From NCBI GenBank assembly GCA_903906365.1, contig CAIVKC010000047.1, forward strand, positions 1 through 64,000: a DNA stretch of 64,000 bases, written 5' to 3'. The notes beneath the pieces were generated by a model. It saw only the letters and a list, made by a program, of their open reading frames with translations. It made no database searches and had not been told where the DNA came from. Below, one piece after another: positions 1 through 8,850 of the stretch (its first letter is position 1; every line of letters starts with the position of its first letter). Position numbers and translations under genes: made by a program. This DNA is from an uncultured Bacteroidota bacterium. Lineage in GTDB: Bacteria > Bacteroidota > Bacteroidia > Chitinophagales > Chitinophagaceae.

Positions 1-329
1 CCAAAGAAGCTTCCGAAGATATCCTCCCCAAACACATCCCCGAACTGGCTGAATATGTCATCCATATTCATATTGCCGCCAGCCCCAAAACCACCCCTTC
101 CGTTGTTACCCAGACCGGCATGACCATAACGGTCATACTGGGCCCTTTTATCGGCATCACTGAGTATTTCATAAGCCTCTGCAGCTTCCTTAAATTTTTC
201 TTCGGCAGGCTTATCGCCGGGATTGCGGTCCGGATGAAATTGCATGGCTACCTTGCGGTATGCTTTTTTGATCTCATCGGCGGACGCATTCTTGGCCACA
301 CCCAGTATTTCGTAAAAATCTCTTTTCAT
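1..329 (-). CDS. dnaJ: Chaperone DnaJ, N-terminal part (cut by window edge)
   Basis: This is the Hsp40 co-chaperone that delivers substrates to DnaK and stimulates its ATPase in the cytoplasm. About 109 codons are visible; the rest lies beyond position 1. The J domain spans roughly residues 4-68 with the HPD signature at about 32-34, which contacts DnaK. It is followed by a Gly-rich linker and the start of an acidic/aromatic stretch ([12 protein letters not shown]). The zinc-finger and C-terminal domains are not in view, so full-length DnaJ rather than a CbpA-like protein is inferred. The ATG at 329 follows grpE by 21 bases on the same strand, so the two are probably co-transcribed from the promoter upstream of grpE. 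Confidence 0.93.
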   Translation of the reverse strand, partial: MKRDFYEILGVAKNASADEIKKAYRKVAMQFHPDRNPGDKPAEEKFKEAAEAYEILSDADKRAQYDRYGHAGLGNNGRGGFGAGGNMNMDDIFSQFGDVFGEDIFGSFF

Positions 330-350
330 AATTTGCGCTGAATACAGGTA

Positions 351-938
351 TTATTTTCCAACTACCACTTTTGCAAAACGGATGAGCTTGTCATTGAGGT
401 AGTACCCTTTTTGAAGGTCATCAATCACCTTTCCTTTGAGTTTTTCATCGGTGACCGGAATCTCGGTGATGGCCTCATGCTTCTCCACATCGAAATCTGT
501 ATGGATGCTTTCCATGGCACGCAGGCCTTTATTTTGCAATATTGTTCTTAACTTATTGAATATCAACAGAACCCCTTCCTTCAACTGGGCCAGATCCTCG
601 GTGACCTGCAGTTGCTTTTCAGCCCGGTCAATATCGTCAAGCACATCCAGCAGGGAGGTAATGACTTCTCTGCCAGCTGTTTGAATTAAATCGTACCGTT
701 CCCGGTTATTGCGTTTCTTCAGATTATCAAAATCGGCAAACAGGCGCAGGTATTTGTCCTTTTGGGCTGCCAATTCTTCCTGCAGGCGCTCTATTTCCGA
801 CTCCTCGGCCACCCCGCCCTGAAGCCGGGCGGTACCTGCCATATTTTCATCCGTGTTGATATCCACTTCATTTTCCCGGCTCCCCGGGAATTCCCCGCGC
901 AGCGAGTCTTCGGCCGTATTCTTATTATTATCTTTCAT
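351..938 (-). CDS. grpE: Nucleotide exchange factor GrpE
   Basis: GrpE releases ADP from DnaK and so completes the chaperone cycle. The 195-residue product has the usual layout: an acidic, poorly conserved N-terminus (about 1-50), a long coiled-coil helix (about 50-100), then the helical bundle with a conserved segment around DVLDDIDRAEKQL, and a C-terminal beta domain ending in a stretch rich in Lys and Val. Length is normal for the family. It sits 21 bases ahead of dnaJ on the same strand, and a near-ideal Bacteroidota promoter lies just upstream, so a grpE-dnaJ heat-shock operon is likely. I see no CIRCE-type inverted repeat in front of it. Confidence 0.96.
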   Translation of the reverse strand: MKDNNKNTAEDSLRGEFPGSRENEVDINTDENMAGTARLQGGVAEESEIERLQEELAAQKDKYLRLFADFDNLKKRNNRERYDLIQTAGREVITSLLDVLDDIDRAEKQLQVTEDLAQLKEGVLLIFNKLRTILQNKGLRAMESIHTDFDVEKHEAITEIPVTDEKLKGKVIDDLQKGYYLNDKLIRFAKVVVGK

Positions 939-955
939 ATTCGTATAAATTGACG

Positions 956-985
956 CAAAGTTAAGATTGTCAATTATTTTGCCAA
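956..985 (-). promoter_or_regulatory. grpE-dnaJ promoter (TTG-N19-TAACTTTG)
   Basis: On the minus strand TTG (983-985) is followed by exactly 19 bases and then TAACTTTG (956-963). This matches the Bacteroidota -33/-7 consensus TTG-N19-TAnnTTTG with no deviation. The -7 element ends 18 bases before the grpE ATG. It is the cleanest promoter in the window. Confidence 0.85.
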
Positions 986-1050
986 GTGCAATTCAAGGAC
1001 AAATTGTCTTAAATTTTAACCTGTTTATCTTTTTAGACCTCTGGTTGGAC

Positions 1051-1058
1051 TATTTTTG
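1051..1058 (+). promoter_or_regulatory. -7 element TATTTTTG before the RlmI-like gene
   Basis: TATTTTTG matches TAnnTTTG and ends only four bases before the ATG at 1063. No good TTG is found 19 bases upstream. With initiation a few bases after the -7 element, the transcript would start at or next to the start codon. Confidence 0.6.
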
Positions 1059-1062
1059 TCCC

Positions 1063-2235
1063 ATGATCAGCGTATTTCTTAAAAAAACGGTCGGTTCCCG
1101 GGTGGCACTGGGCCATCCCTGGGTATTCGGTAATGAAATCGGCCGGATGGAAGGAGAAGCCCAGGGAGGGGAAATCGCTGAGGTAAAATCCCATGACGGC
1201 AAATTCATTGGCCGTGGGTATATAAACCCCAAGTCCCAGATAACAGTCAGGATCCTGACCAGGGATAAAAACGAACCCATCAACGAGGGCTTCTTTTTCA
1301 GCAGGATCCTCCAGGCCTGGGAATACCGAAAGAAGATAGGCTATACCAGGAATTGCCGCCTGGTTTTCGGTGAAGCAGACTTCCTGCCTGCGCTGATCAT
1401 CGATAAATTCGACCGTTATTTTGTGATACAGACCCTGGCCCTTGGCATGGAAGTATGGAAGCCTGCCATAGTCCGGGCACTGGAGGAAATATTTCAACCC
1501 AGTGGTATTTATGAAAGAAACGACGTACCCGTCAGGGAACTGGAAGGCATGACCCAAATCAAGGGCTTTCTTTCCGCACCCTTTGACCCGCTGGTCCTCA
1601 TAGAGGAAAACGGTCTGCGCTTTGAGGTGGATCTGGCAAACGGACAAAAGACGGGTTATTTTCTGGATCAGCAGGATAACCGCCGGTGGCTGGCGCATAT
1701 AGCCGGCGGGGCGGATGTGCTGGGAGCATTTTGCTACACCGGCACTTTTGAACTCCATGCAGCCCATTACGGCGCCAGGTCAGTACTGGGACTGGATATT
1801 TCCGAAAACGCCGTGGCCCAAGCCAACCGGAATGCCCGGCTCAACGGGCTGGAGTCAGTCTGCCGTTTTGAGGCCGTCAATGCCTTTGATGTACTCAAAC
1901 AATGGAGCAGGGATGGGCGTCAGTATGATGTGGTAATGCTTGACCCGCCTGCTTTTACCAAGAGCCGCGAACAGGTACCCAAAGCCCTGGCGGGCTATAA
2001 GGAAATCAATATCCGGGGTATGAAACTGCTGAAAAAGGGCGGCTTTCTGGTTACTTCCTCCTGCACCAACCTGGTATCACCCGAACTGTTCCTGCAGACC
2101 ATTGACCAGGCAGCCAGGGATGCCAAAAAAAGACTCCGCCAGGTAACCTTTCAGTCACAGTCACCGGACCATCCCATATTAAGAGGCCTGGAGAATACCC
2201 ATTACCTTAAATTCTTCATCGCGGAAGTTTGCTAG
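1063..2235 (+). CDS. Class I rRNA large-subunit methyltransferase, RlmI-like
   Basis: Probable S-adenosylmethionine-dependent 23S rRNA cytosine-C5 methyltransferase of the RlmI/RlmK family. The 390-residue product has an N-terminal PUA-like RNA-binding domain (about 1-75, with the typical start MISVFLKKTVGSRVALGHPW), a central domain, and a C-terminal Rossmann methyltransferase fold with the SAM motif FCYTGTFELHAAHYGA, an acidic motif (LGLDIS), and the catalytic-loop motif DPPAFTKSR, followed by a TSSCTN segment with a conserved Cys. The reading frame stays open upstream to 967, but ATG 1063 starts right where family homology begins and directly after a -7 element. It stands alone and is convergent with the next gene. 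The exact rRNA target cannot be read from sequence. Confidence 0.9.
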   Translation: MISVFLKKTVGSRVALGHPWVFGNEIGRMEGEAQGGEIAEVKSHDGKFIGRGYINPKSQITVRILTRDKNEPINEGFFFSRILQAWEYRKKIGYTRNCRLVFGEADFLPALIIDKFDRYFVIQTLALGMEVWKPAIVRALEEIFQPSGIYERNDVPVRELEGMTQIKGFLSAPFDPLVLIEENGLRFEVDLANGQKTGYFLDQQDNRRWLAHIAGGADVLGAFCYTGTFELHAAHYGARSVLGLDISENAVAQANRNARLNGLESVCRFEAVNAFDVLKQWSRDGRQYDVVMLDPPAFTKSREQVPKALAGYKEINIRGMKLLKKGGFLVTSSCTNLVSPELFLQTIDQAARDAKKRLRQVTFQSQSPDHPILRGLENTHYLKFFIAEVC

Positions 2236-2263
2236 TAAGCCCTCGGACTTATGCTCCGGTTAA

Positions 2264-2605
2264 TTACTTATTCACCTGGAAACGCCCTGATTCAATGACC
2301 CGGCCGTTTTGGTCCTTGATTTGGAAAATGTAGATGCCCCTGGGGAAATCAGTCAGGTTGATGCTGGTCTTGGGAGTTACGTTTGACATTTCGATTACTT
2401 TTCTTCCCAGAAAATTAAATACCTGAAAGGAATAGGAATCGTTGCCTGATTTCTGAAATTCAAAAGTGATGAGGGAAGTGGCGGGATTGGGATAGAATTT
2501 TACGTGTTTTACCTCCGGATCCTGTGAGCCAGCAGGCACAGTCTGCCCCTTGAGCTGGGCAGCCGTAAACAGCGTACAGGTTAACAATAAGTAAAAAATC
2601 CTCAT
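2264..2605 (-). CDS. Small secreted protein with T9SS type A sorting domain
   Basis: A 113-residue protein that is mostly sorting signal. A signal peptide (MRIFYLLLTCTLFTAAQLKGQ) is followed by a short linker and a C-terminal domain of the type A T9SS kind: KFYPNPATSLITFEF, then VFNFLGRKV and a final PRGIYIFQIKDQNGRVIESGRF stretch in two pieces. Such domains direct export across the outer membrane by the type IX system. What is odd is that almost no cargo precedes the domain. The frame extends upstream to a TTG at 2635, but the ATG at 2605 gives a proper signal peptide. A -7 element lies at 2652-2659. It is adjacent to, and on the same strand as, the PorP/PKD module, but with about 190 bases between. 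Confidence 0.85.
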   Translation of the reverse strand: MRIFYLLLTCTLFTAAQLKGQTVPAGSQDPEVKHVKFYPNPATSLITFEFQKSGNDSYSFQVFNFLGRKVIEMSNVTPKTSINLTDFPRGIYIFQIKDQNGRVIESGRFQVNK

Positions 2606-2651
2606 TGACGGATATGGTTTACACGGAAACCCCAAGTTATCTATTTTATTT

Positions 2652-2659
2652 CAAAGTTA
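2652..2659 (-). promoter_or_regulatory. -7 element TAACTTTG before the type A CTD protein
   Basis: TAACTTTG on the minus strand matches TAnnTTTG and lies about 46 bases before the ATG at 2605. It falls in the 190-base gap after the PorP/SprF gene, so the small protein can be transcribed independently. No TTG is seen at the ideal distance. Confidence 0.5.
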
Positions 2660-2795
2660 CAAATAACCGGGCTATCCTACCTGAAATTTTCTGTTTCCAG
2701 CCTGCGCCCTTTTATCCCTCCGCTCCGGTCTGCCCTGGTCCTCTGATTCGTAATTATATTAATAAAATAAATATATCTATCAGATGTCCCGGTGG

Positions 2796-3836
2796 TCAAA
2801 AATGGGGACAAAGCATTTTGAATTTTGAACTGTTGACCCTTTCCAGGAACCCGATGTAGGAGATGGATAATTCAAAGCCTCCCTGGCCCTGGCTGACTGT
2901 TTTGAGGGGCGATATATTGACATCGTAACTGATGGCGATGGCCAGCGGGTTGGCTTCCAGCTTCAATACAGGGATCATGGCATCACCCACCCGTACAAAA
3001 CCACCCAGGCTTACAATATACTGCGCGTTGACCGGGTCTGTTCCCAATTTATAGGAATACATAACCCCTCCGATGGTTTCAACAAATCCGCCCTGGATGG
3101 AATGATCCGCCTGCAGGGTAAAATAGGAGTAATCGTCTATGTTGAGCTTGACGCCGGCAGAAAAAACATACTTGGGATCCAGTTGATAGGCATCCTGGTA
3201 GAAAGAATTCCGGGGCCGGTTGAGATGATGATAGGCTGCCCCGACAAACATGCTGTTTTTCTGCCCTGCCCCGAAACTGGTATTGAAACTCATACCTACG
3301 CTGCCGTCAAAATAATGAATATTGGGCGTAGGAAAAGACTCCCCATCCGGGATGCTCGGGTTAAAGACATTCCCATCAAACTGGCTGTTGGTGGTCACCT
3401 TGGAACGATCAATCATCTTTTCCACAATTCCTCCCATAAAACCCAGGGACAGGTACATGGTCTTCTGGTCACTGAGCGATTTATGGTAGTTCAGCGCCGG
3501 CAGTACTTCCGTGGTGGTAAGGCCCACGGTACCTGCCTTATCATAGAGTACCTGCAAACCGGCGGTAATGAAATCGCTGGTGTTGCCCACCGGCATTTTG
3601 TACTCCCCGTTGAATGATCCGGTTCGGTAACCGTTGGTGATGGAGTTCCATTGGTCCCGGTACACACCCTGGATGCGGTAATCCCCGGTAAATATTCCGG
3701 CCAGGGAAGGGTTTCTGAGCAGGGGGGCCTCAAAAAACTGGGAAAAATGGAGGTCCTGGCAAAACCCCTGCCCTGCCAGTAGGGTCAGGAAAGCGGCGAT
3801 TAGAACCTTTTTTTTATATGTTTCAAGTATGTTCAT
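2796..3836 (-). CDS. PorP/SprF family outer-membrane protein
   Basis: A 346-residue predicted outer-membrane beta-barrel of the PorP/SprF family, which attaches type B (gliding-type) T9SS cargo to the cell surface. A signal peptide ends near GQGFCQ and is followed by the family signature DLHFSQFFEAPLLRNPSLAG and a conserved YRDQWNSI segment. The remainder alternates Gly/aromatic strands, with a typical barrel-like end (ELSISYIG). It lies 30 bases downstream of the giant PKD protein on the same strand. That pairing of a type B CTD protein with its own PorP/SprF partner is common in Bacteroidota and implies that this protein anchors or exports its neighbour. The last residues after YIGFLERV are not family-like and are probably just a variable tail. 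Confidence 0.92.
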   Translation of the reverse strand: MNILETYKKKVLIAAFLTLLAGQGFCQDLHFSQFFEAPLLRNPSLAGIFTGDYRIQGVYRDQWNSITNGYRTGSFNGEYKMPVGNTSDFITAGLQVLYDKAGTVGLTTTEVLPALNYHKSLSDQKTMYLSLGFMGGIVEKMIDRSKVTTNSQFDGNVFNPSIPDGESFPTPNIHYFDGSVGMSFNTSFGAGQKNSMFVGAAYHHLNRPRNSFYQDAYQLDPKYVFSAGVKLNIDDYSYFTLQADHSIQGGFVETIGGVMYSYKLGTDPVNAQYIVSLGGFVRVGDAMIPVLKLEANPLAIAISYDVNISPLKTVSQGQGGFELSISYIGFLERVNSSKFKMLCPHF

Positions 3837-3866
3837 TTCGAGTTCAATGGGTTAAATGAATGAGTG

Positions 3867-6800
3867 CTATCTGATCAGGGCCACATTGCCGTGATAGGGT
3901 ATAACCTGGGAATTTTCACAAATCACCTCTATGGTGTAGATGTATACATCGGAAGGCATCTTCTTGCCGCCGAAGGTTCCATCCCATCCCACGGAAGGAT
4001 CATTGGGTGCAAATTCCTTTTTCTCAAAGACCATCTGTCCCCATCGGTTGAATATCCGCATGGACTGCACGGTGCTGAGGCCTTTGCCGCGAACATAAAA
4101 AACATCATTGACCCCGTCGCCATTGGGCGAGAAGGTATTGGGTACAAAAAGGTTGTTATTGTCACAGGTAACAATGATCCTTATGCTGTCAAGGGCCGCA
4201 CAACCCCCGTTGTTAACCACGCGTATGGCATAAACGGTCGTGGTTACCGGCGAAGCCACCGGGCTCAGGCAGTTGGTGCAGCTCAGGCCCACCACTGGTG
4301 TCCAGGCGATGGAATCAATATCGGCCGAGCCGGTCCCCATAATGGTATAGGAGGTCCCGATCGGGATGGTGACCGAAGGCGGACCCACATTCACCGTTGG
4401 GTATTTGAATACGGAAATAGTCACTGTTTTGGTATCAACGAAGCATGACTTGGCATCCGTGCCCGTCACCTGGTAGGTCGTGGTGGTGTCCGGGGTGGCC
4501 ATCGGATTGCCGATGGATGGATTGTCAAGTCCCGCCGGGGGAGTCCAGGAATAAAGGGCCTCTCCTGATGCGATCAGCTGCACACCCTGTCCGACACAGA
4601 TGGAATCGGTCAGCGGAATCAGCTGGAGGGCACCCGGCTTAATGACGGAAACCTGTATCGAATCCAGGCTGGAACAGCCAAAACTGCTGGTGCCGGTTAC
4701 ATAATAGGTGGTCGTGTTCACCGGGGTGGCAACGGGGTTGCTGCAGTTGGTGCAACTGAGCGTATTGTCTGCATTCCAGACATAGGTAGCGCCTCCGGTC
4801 GGATTGAGCGTCAGGTTCTGACCCAGACAGAGGGTCGTGTCAGGACCCGAATTAATTACCGGAAGCGGGTGTACTTCAAAATATTTGATCACGGTATCTG
4901 CGCATCCATAGGTATCCGTGGCGATGACCTGCACGCTGTCGGATCCGGCCGTATTGTATAACTGTCCCGGAGGGTTCTGTACAGCAGAAGTCTGGCCATT
5001 GAAAAAATCCCAGGCCCAGCTGAGGGTGGAGGGGTTGGGGACCAGTATGACTCCCTGGAAACTGGCCGTGGCCGTCACGCATTGGGAGGTGGCGCCGGAA
5101 ATATCCACCGACGGGTTGGCCACCACCCGGATCAATCCGGTTTTTGTGACGGAGTCCTGACATCCGGTCTGGGCGGTCACCACCAGTTTGACATCGTAGA
5201 GCCCAGGTTTGGTATAAGAATGGGCAGGGTTCCGCTGGGTGGACGTACCGCCATCCCCGAAATCCCAGAAATAATTGGTCAGCACGCCGGAGGTGGTGGT
5301 GGAGTCCGAGAAATTCACCGTACCCGACTGGCAAAGCACCGTCTTGTCATATCCGAAATTGGGTTTGCTTCCCACGATAAAAATACTGTCCTTGCCGTAT
5401 ACCGGGACATTGCATCCGGTGGCATCCTCCAGGATCACGATGGGCAGGAACTTACCCGCCGAATCATAGGTAAACGAACTATTGGGCACCAGGGTGGAGT
5501 CCACATTGGTGCTGGTATAGACCCAAATATATTTGACCACATTGGAGGTGACTACATTAAAATTGACAGCCAAAGTATGGCAGCCCTGCAGGGGCGAATA
5601 ACTCAAAGCCCCATAGGGTCCCAGGATGGTTACCGTGGCACTGGGCGCAGTGGCTATACATCCTCCGTGGCTAATGACGGTTAATCCGGCCGTATAGGTA
5701 CCCGGAATGGTATAATAATGCACCGGGTCCACCAGGGAGGATGTTCCGCCATCCCCGAAGGACCATTTGATGGTCTTATAATAGCTGCCATGGAAGGTAA
5801 AGGTATCAATCAGGGGCGGGCAGGTACCAAAAGTATTGCTTAGGGTAAAGGCCGCTGTCGGGGTATCCACCGTTATATAGGCCGTTTTGGTAACGGAGGC
5901 CGTACAGGTGAACTGGTCCACCACCTTTAGGGTGACGTCATAGGTTCCCTTCGCATACAAATGCGTGGGGTTAACCTGGGCGATGGCTCCGGAGCCATCG
6001 CCGAAGGACCAGCTATAGGTGAGCCCGTATCCCTTTGAATTATTGACGAACTGAATGGGGGAACCCGGACAGGACAGGGAATCGATGGTCGTGAAGGCGG
6101 CACTCGGATAGGCGATGGTGATCAGATTCACCCTGGAAACACTGTCATAGCAACCCGAGGCATCCACCACTTTGAGTTTAACGGTATAAATACCCTGCTT
6201 GGAATAAAAATGGGTGAACGGGCCCGTTGTATAGGTTTGTACCGGCGTGGAGTCGCCGTAATCCCATATCCATTTAACGATGGGATTTATCCCGTCGGTG
6301 GTGGAAAGGTCATTGAACACTGCGGCCAGACCGGTACACCCGGTGGAAACCCCGGCATTGAAGCCCGCTGTGGGCCCGCTGACATGCACCACAACATTCG
6401 GATCGGTAGGCAGGGTATCCTTACAGCCGGTTACTTCGGTCAGGATGATTTTTACCTGGAAAACCCCTGTCTTTTTGTAAATATGTGAAGTGGCCGGGCT
6501 TTGGGCTGTCACCACCGTACCATCCCCGAAATCAAAGGTATACAGCGCGATATGCGAGAAATTCACCTGGAATACACTGATGGTAGCGGCATTATTAATA
6601 CATATATGCGTAAAGTTGGTAACATAATGGGCCGTATCTTTTACAATGAATACCTGCTGGGTGGTGGCATTGGTACATCCGGAAGTATTATTGGTGACCG
6701 TGAGTTTGGCCGTATAATTGCCATCAGCCGACGGATAGGTATGGGAGGGGTTCTGGGTATGGTCAACCGGACTTCCGTCCCCAAAATCCCAGGCCCATGT

Positions 6801-8663
6801 ATCGGCTTTGATGGAGCTGTCATGGAAGGAAAATAAGGTGGTATTGTTCAAACAGCTGAAACTATAGGCAAATTTGGCCAGCGGCGGATTGATCACAATG
6901 GTTTTTTTGGCCGAGTCATTACAGCCGTTGTTGTAGGCGATCAGGGTCACCGTGAAGGTACCGGGGACCGGGAAATTATATACCGGGTTTGGCAGATTGG
7001 AGGAAAACCCGTTGCCAAAATTCCAATACCAGGCATTGGGCGAATTGGTAGACTGGTCGGTAAAAGTGACCGCGCTGTTTACGCAGACCGGATTTGGATT
7101 GAGGGTAAAATTTACCACCGGCTTAATGGTACCCACCTGCACCGTATCCTGGGTGGAGGCAGAACAGCCCCCTTTGGAAGTTATGGTCAGTTTGACATAA
7201 TAGGTGCCCGCCCCATAAGAGACGGCTGGCGGACTGGCCAGGGTGGAAGTGGTTCCGTTGCCAAAATCCCAGGCGTAGGTGGCAATTCCGTCAACCACCG
7301 TATCAATCAGCACCGGCGAATAGGACAAAGGGGCGCACCCTTTGGCATTTAAACTACTGAGCTGTATAAAGGGTTTTCTGTTCTGGATGTAATTAAGCTT
7401 GGTCTTGGTACCGCTGCATCCCACGGAATTGGAAACCAGCAGGGTGACCGAGTAGTTGCCATATCCCGTATAGGTATGGGTGGGATTGCGCTGGTTGGAA
7501 GTTTTTCCGTCCCCGAAATTCCAGGTCCATGAACTGGCGTTTACGGACATGTCGGTAAAAGTAACCGTAAACAGGGAGTCGCAGCTCACGGTGGCAGAGG
7601 CCGAAAAATCGGCAACGGCAGGCGTAAGCACCGTAATTTTTTTGATTACCGAGTCAATGCAGGCGCCAAAGGTATTGGTAAGCTTTACATTATAAACATT
7701 GGCCACCGAAAAGGTCTTTACCGGGCTGATCGCGCTGGAACTGGTTCCGTCCCCGAAATCCCAGGAGGAAATGGTGGGCGCCGGGGCAGAGGTATTTTGC
7801 AGGGTCAGGGTGGTTCCCACGCATACCGTATCGGGCATGATGAAACTGGAAGTCACGTTGCCTGCCAGGATCGGTGTCACCTTGGTCAGGGTATCCTGGC
7901 AGCCGGAAGTACTTTTTACCACCAGGCTGATGGGAAAATTGCCGGAGGTATTATAGGTATGTCCCGGTGCCACCAGGGTAGAAGTGGGAGTTGCGTCGCC
8001 AAAATCCCAGACATAACTCAAGGTACCGGGACCTGTGGAGGTATTATTGAAATTAACGGTGATTGGTATCTTACAACCCGAAGAAGTGATGAGGCTGAAT
8101 CCGGGTGTCACCCCGTTGGGGATCTGGATATAGCCTGTTTTGGTGATAACCTTGCTGCAACCGTTGGAATTGACCACCTGCAGGGCCACCGGGAAATTAC
8201 CGGCAGCCGTATACTTGTGACTGGGGTTCTTGAGGTTGGAGGTATTTCCATCGCCAAAATCCCAATTCCAGGCGGCAAGGGTGCCCGAACCCGGCAGGGA
8301 CTGGTCCGTAAAATTCACATTCAGCGGAAAACACCCCGTGGTGGTATCGACGGTAAAGAGCACGGAAGGGGCATTGAAGACGGTGACTGTTTTGGTGGTG
8401 GTGCTTCCGCCATTTACGGTCAAAGTGACAGTATAGTTTCCCGGAAGGGAGTAAATATGTAAACCGGGGCTTTGTTTATTGGAGGTGAATCCGTCGCCAA
8501 AATTCCAGGCCCAGCTGGACGGGCCACCGGTCGAACTGTCGTTAAATAAAACCGGGAGCGGACTGCACCCGGACGAAGGGATGGCTGAAATCAGGGCAAC
8601 CTGTCCTTTAACAGCGAATGTCAGGAACAGTCCCAGCACAAAAGCAAGTAGTTTTCTTTTCAA
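3867..8663 (-). CDS. Giant PKD-repeat surface protein with T9SS type B sorting domain
   Basis: A cell-surface protein of about 1,598 residues, probably an adhesin or matrix component. A signal peptide (KRKLLAFVLGLFLTFAVKGQ) leads into about fifteen PKD-like repeats, most marked by W-x-F-G-D-G (variants WNFGNG, WDYGDS, WDFFNG; the thirteenth is badly degraded). Three Ig-like repeats with CTNC and TTTYYVTG-like motifs follow, and then a gliding-motility-associated C-terminal domain (VPNTFSPNGDGVNDVF, then IFNRWGQMVFE and YIYTIEV), the type B T9SS signal. Many paired Cys flank the repeats. Start is uncertain: no ATG lies in frame before the signal peptide. TTG 8663 puts the signal peptide first; GTG 8771 would add 36 unlikely residues. 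It shares an operon with PorP/SprF. The ligand is unknown. Confidence 0.9.
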   Translation of the reverse strand: MKRKLLAFVLGLFLTFAVKGQVALISAIPSSGCSPLPVLFNDSSTGGPSSWAWNFGDGFTSNKQSPGLHIYSLPGNYTVTLTVNGGSTTTKTVTVFNAPSVLFTVDTTTGCFPLNVNFTDQSLPGSGTLAAWNWDFGDGNTSNLKNPSHKYTAAGNFPVALQVVNSNGCSKVITKTGYIQIPNGVTPGFSLITSSGCKIPITVNFNNTSTGPGTLSYVWDFGDATPTSTLVAPGHTYNTSGNFPISLVVKSTSGCQDTLTKVTPILAGNVTSSFIMPDTVCVGTTLTLQNTSAPAPTISSWDFGDGTSSSAISPVKTFSVANVYNVKLTNTFGACIDSVIKKITVLTPAVADFSASATVSCDSLFTVTFTDMSVNASSWTWNFGDGKTSNQRNPTHTYTGYGNYSVTLLVSNSVGCSGTKTKLNYIQNRKPFIQLSSLNAKGCAPLSYSPVLIDTVVDGIATYAWDFGNGTTSTLASPPAVSYGAGTYYVKLTITSKGGCSASTQDTVQVGTIKPVVNFTLNPNPVCVNSAVTFTDQSTNSPNAWYWNFGNGFSSNLPNPVYNFPVPGTFTVTLIAYNNGCNDSAKKTIVINPPLAKFAYSFSCLNNTTLFSFHDSSIKADTWAWDFGDGSPVDHTQNPSHTYPSADGNYTAKLTVTNNTSGCTNATTQQVFIVKDTAHYVTNFTHICINNAATISVFQVNFSHIALYTFDFGDGTVVTAQSPATSHIYKKTGVFQVKIILTEVTGCKDTLPTDPNVVVHVSGPTAGFNAGVSTGCTGLAAVFNDLSTTDGINPIVKWIWDYGDSTPVQTYTTGPFTHFYSKQGIYTVKLKVVDASGCYDSVSRVNLITIAYPSAAFTTIDSLSCPGSPIQFVNNSKGYGLTYSWSFGDGSGAIAQVNPTHLYAKGTYDVTLKVVDQFTCTASVTKTAYITVDTPTAAFTLSNTFGTCPPLIDTFTFHGSYYKTIKWSFGDGGTSSLVDPVHYYTIPGTYTAGLTVISHGGCIATAPSATVTILGPYGALSYSPLQGCHTLAVNFNVVTSNVVKYIWVYTSTNVDSTLVPNSSFTYDSAGKFLPIVILEDATGCNVPVYGKDSIFIVGSKPNFGYDKTVLCQSGTVNFSDSTTTSGVLTNYFWDFGDGGTSTQRNPAHSYTKPGLYDVKLVVTAQTGCQDSVTKTGLIRVVANPSVDISGATSQCVTATASFQGVILVPNPSTLSWAWDFFNGQTSAVQNPPGQLYNTAGSDSVQVIATDTYGCADTVIKYFEVHPLPVINSGPDTTLCLGQNLTLNPTGGATYVWNADNTLSCTNCSNPVATPVNTTTYYVTGTSSFGCSSLDSIQVSVIKPGALQLIPLTDSICVGQGVQLIASGEALYSWTPPAGLDNPSIGNPMATPDTTTTYQVTGTDAKSCFVDTKTVTISVFKYPTVNVGPPSVTIPIGTSYTIMGTGSADIDSIAWTPVVGLSCTNCLSPVASPVTTTVYAIRVVNNGGCAALDSIRIIVTCDNNNLFVPNTFSPNGDGVNDVFYVRGKGLSTVQSMRIFNRWGQMVFEKKEFAPNDPSVGWDGTFGGKKMPSDVYIYTIEVICENSQVIPYHGNVALIR
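4880..8560 (-). repeat. Tandem PKD-coding repeats at DNA level
   Basis: Roughly fifteen PKD modules of about 80-100 codons each lie in tandem inside the giant gene. The DNA coding for the W-x-F-G-D-G core recurs as close variants of CCGTCCCCGAAATCCCAGG on the plus strand (for example near 5252, 7748, 7507, 6522 and 8250). The modules are diverged, so they are old duplications, but their number could still vary between strains through recombination. Confidence 0.75.
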
Positions 8664-8831
8664 CGGAAAGATTTTTTTGGTTCCCCGGTACAAAATATTT
8701 TCACCGATATGGTAAGAAAATGCGCTGTTTTGCCTGCGTTTTTTCCAACTGTAATACAGTGTGAAACGCACCGCTGGTATATAAAATTGTTATATACCTC
8801 TAATTAAGGTTTCTGAAGGAGGTAAGATAAA

Positions 8832-8839
8832 CAAAATTA
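8832..8839 (-). promoter_or_regulatory. -7 element TAATTTTG before the PKD-porP operon
   Basis: TAATTTTG on the minus strand matches TAnnTTTG and lies just after the stop codon of the preceding lipoprotein gene. It would give a leader of about 160 bases to TTG 8663, or about 55 bases to GTG 8771. There is no TTG at 19 bases upstream, so support is the -7 alone. Confidence 0.4.
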
Positions 8840-8850
8840 AGTGCTTTCAC

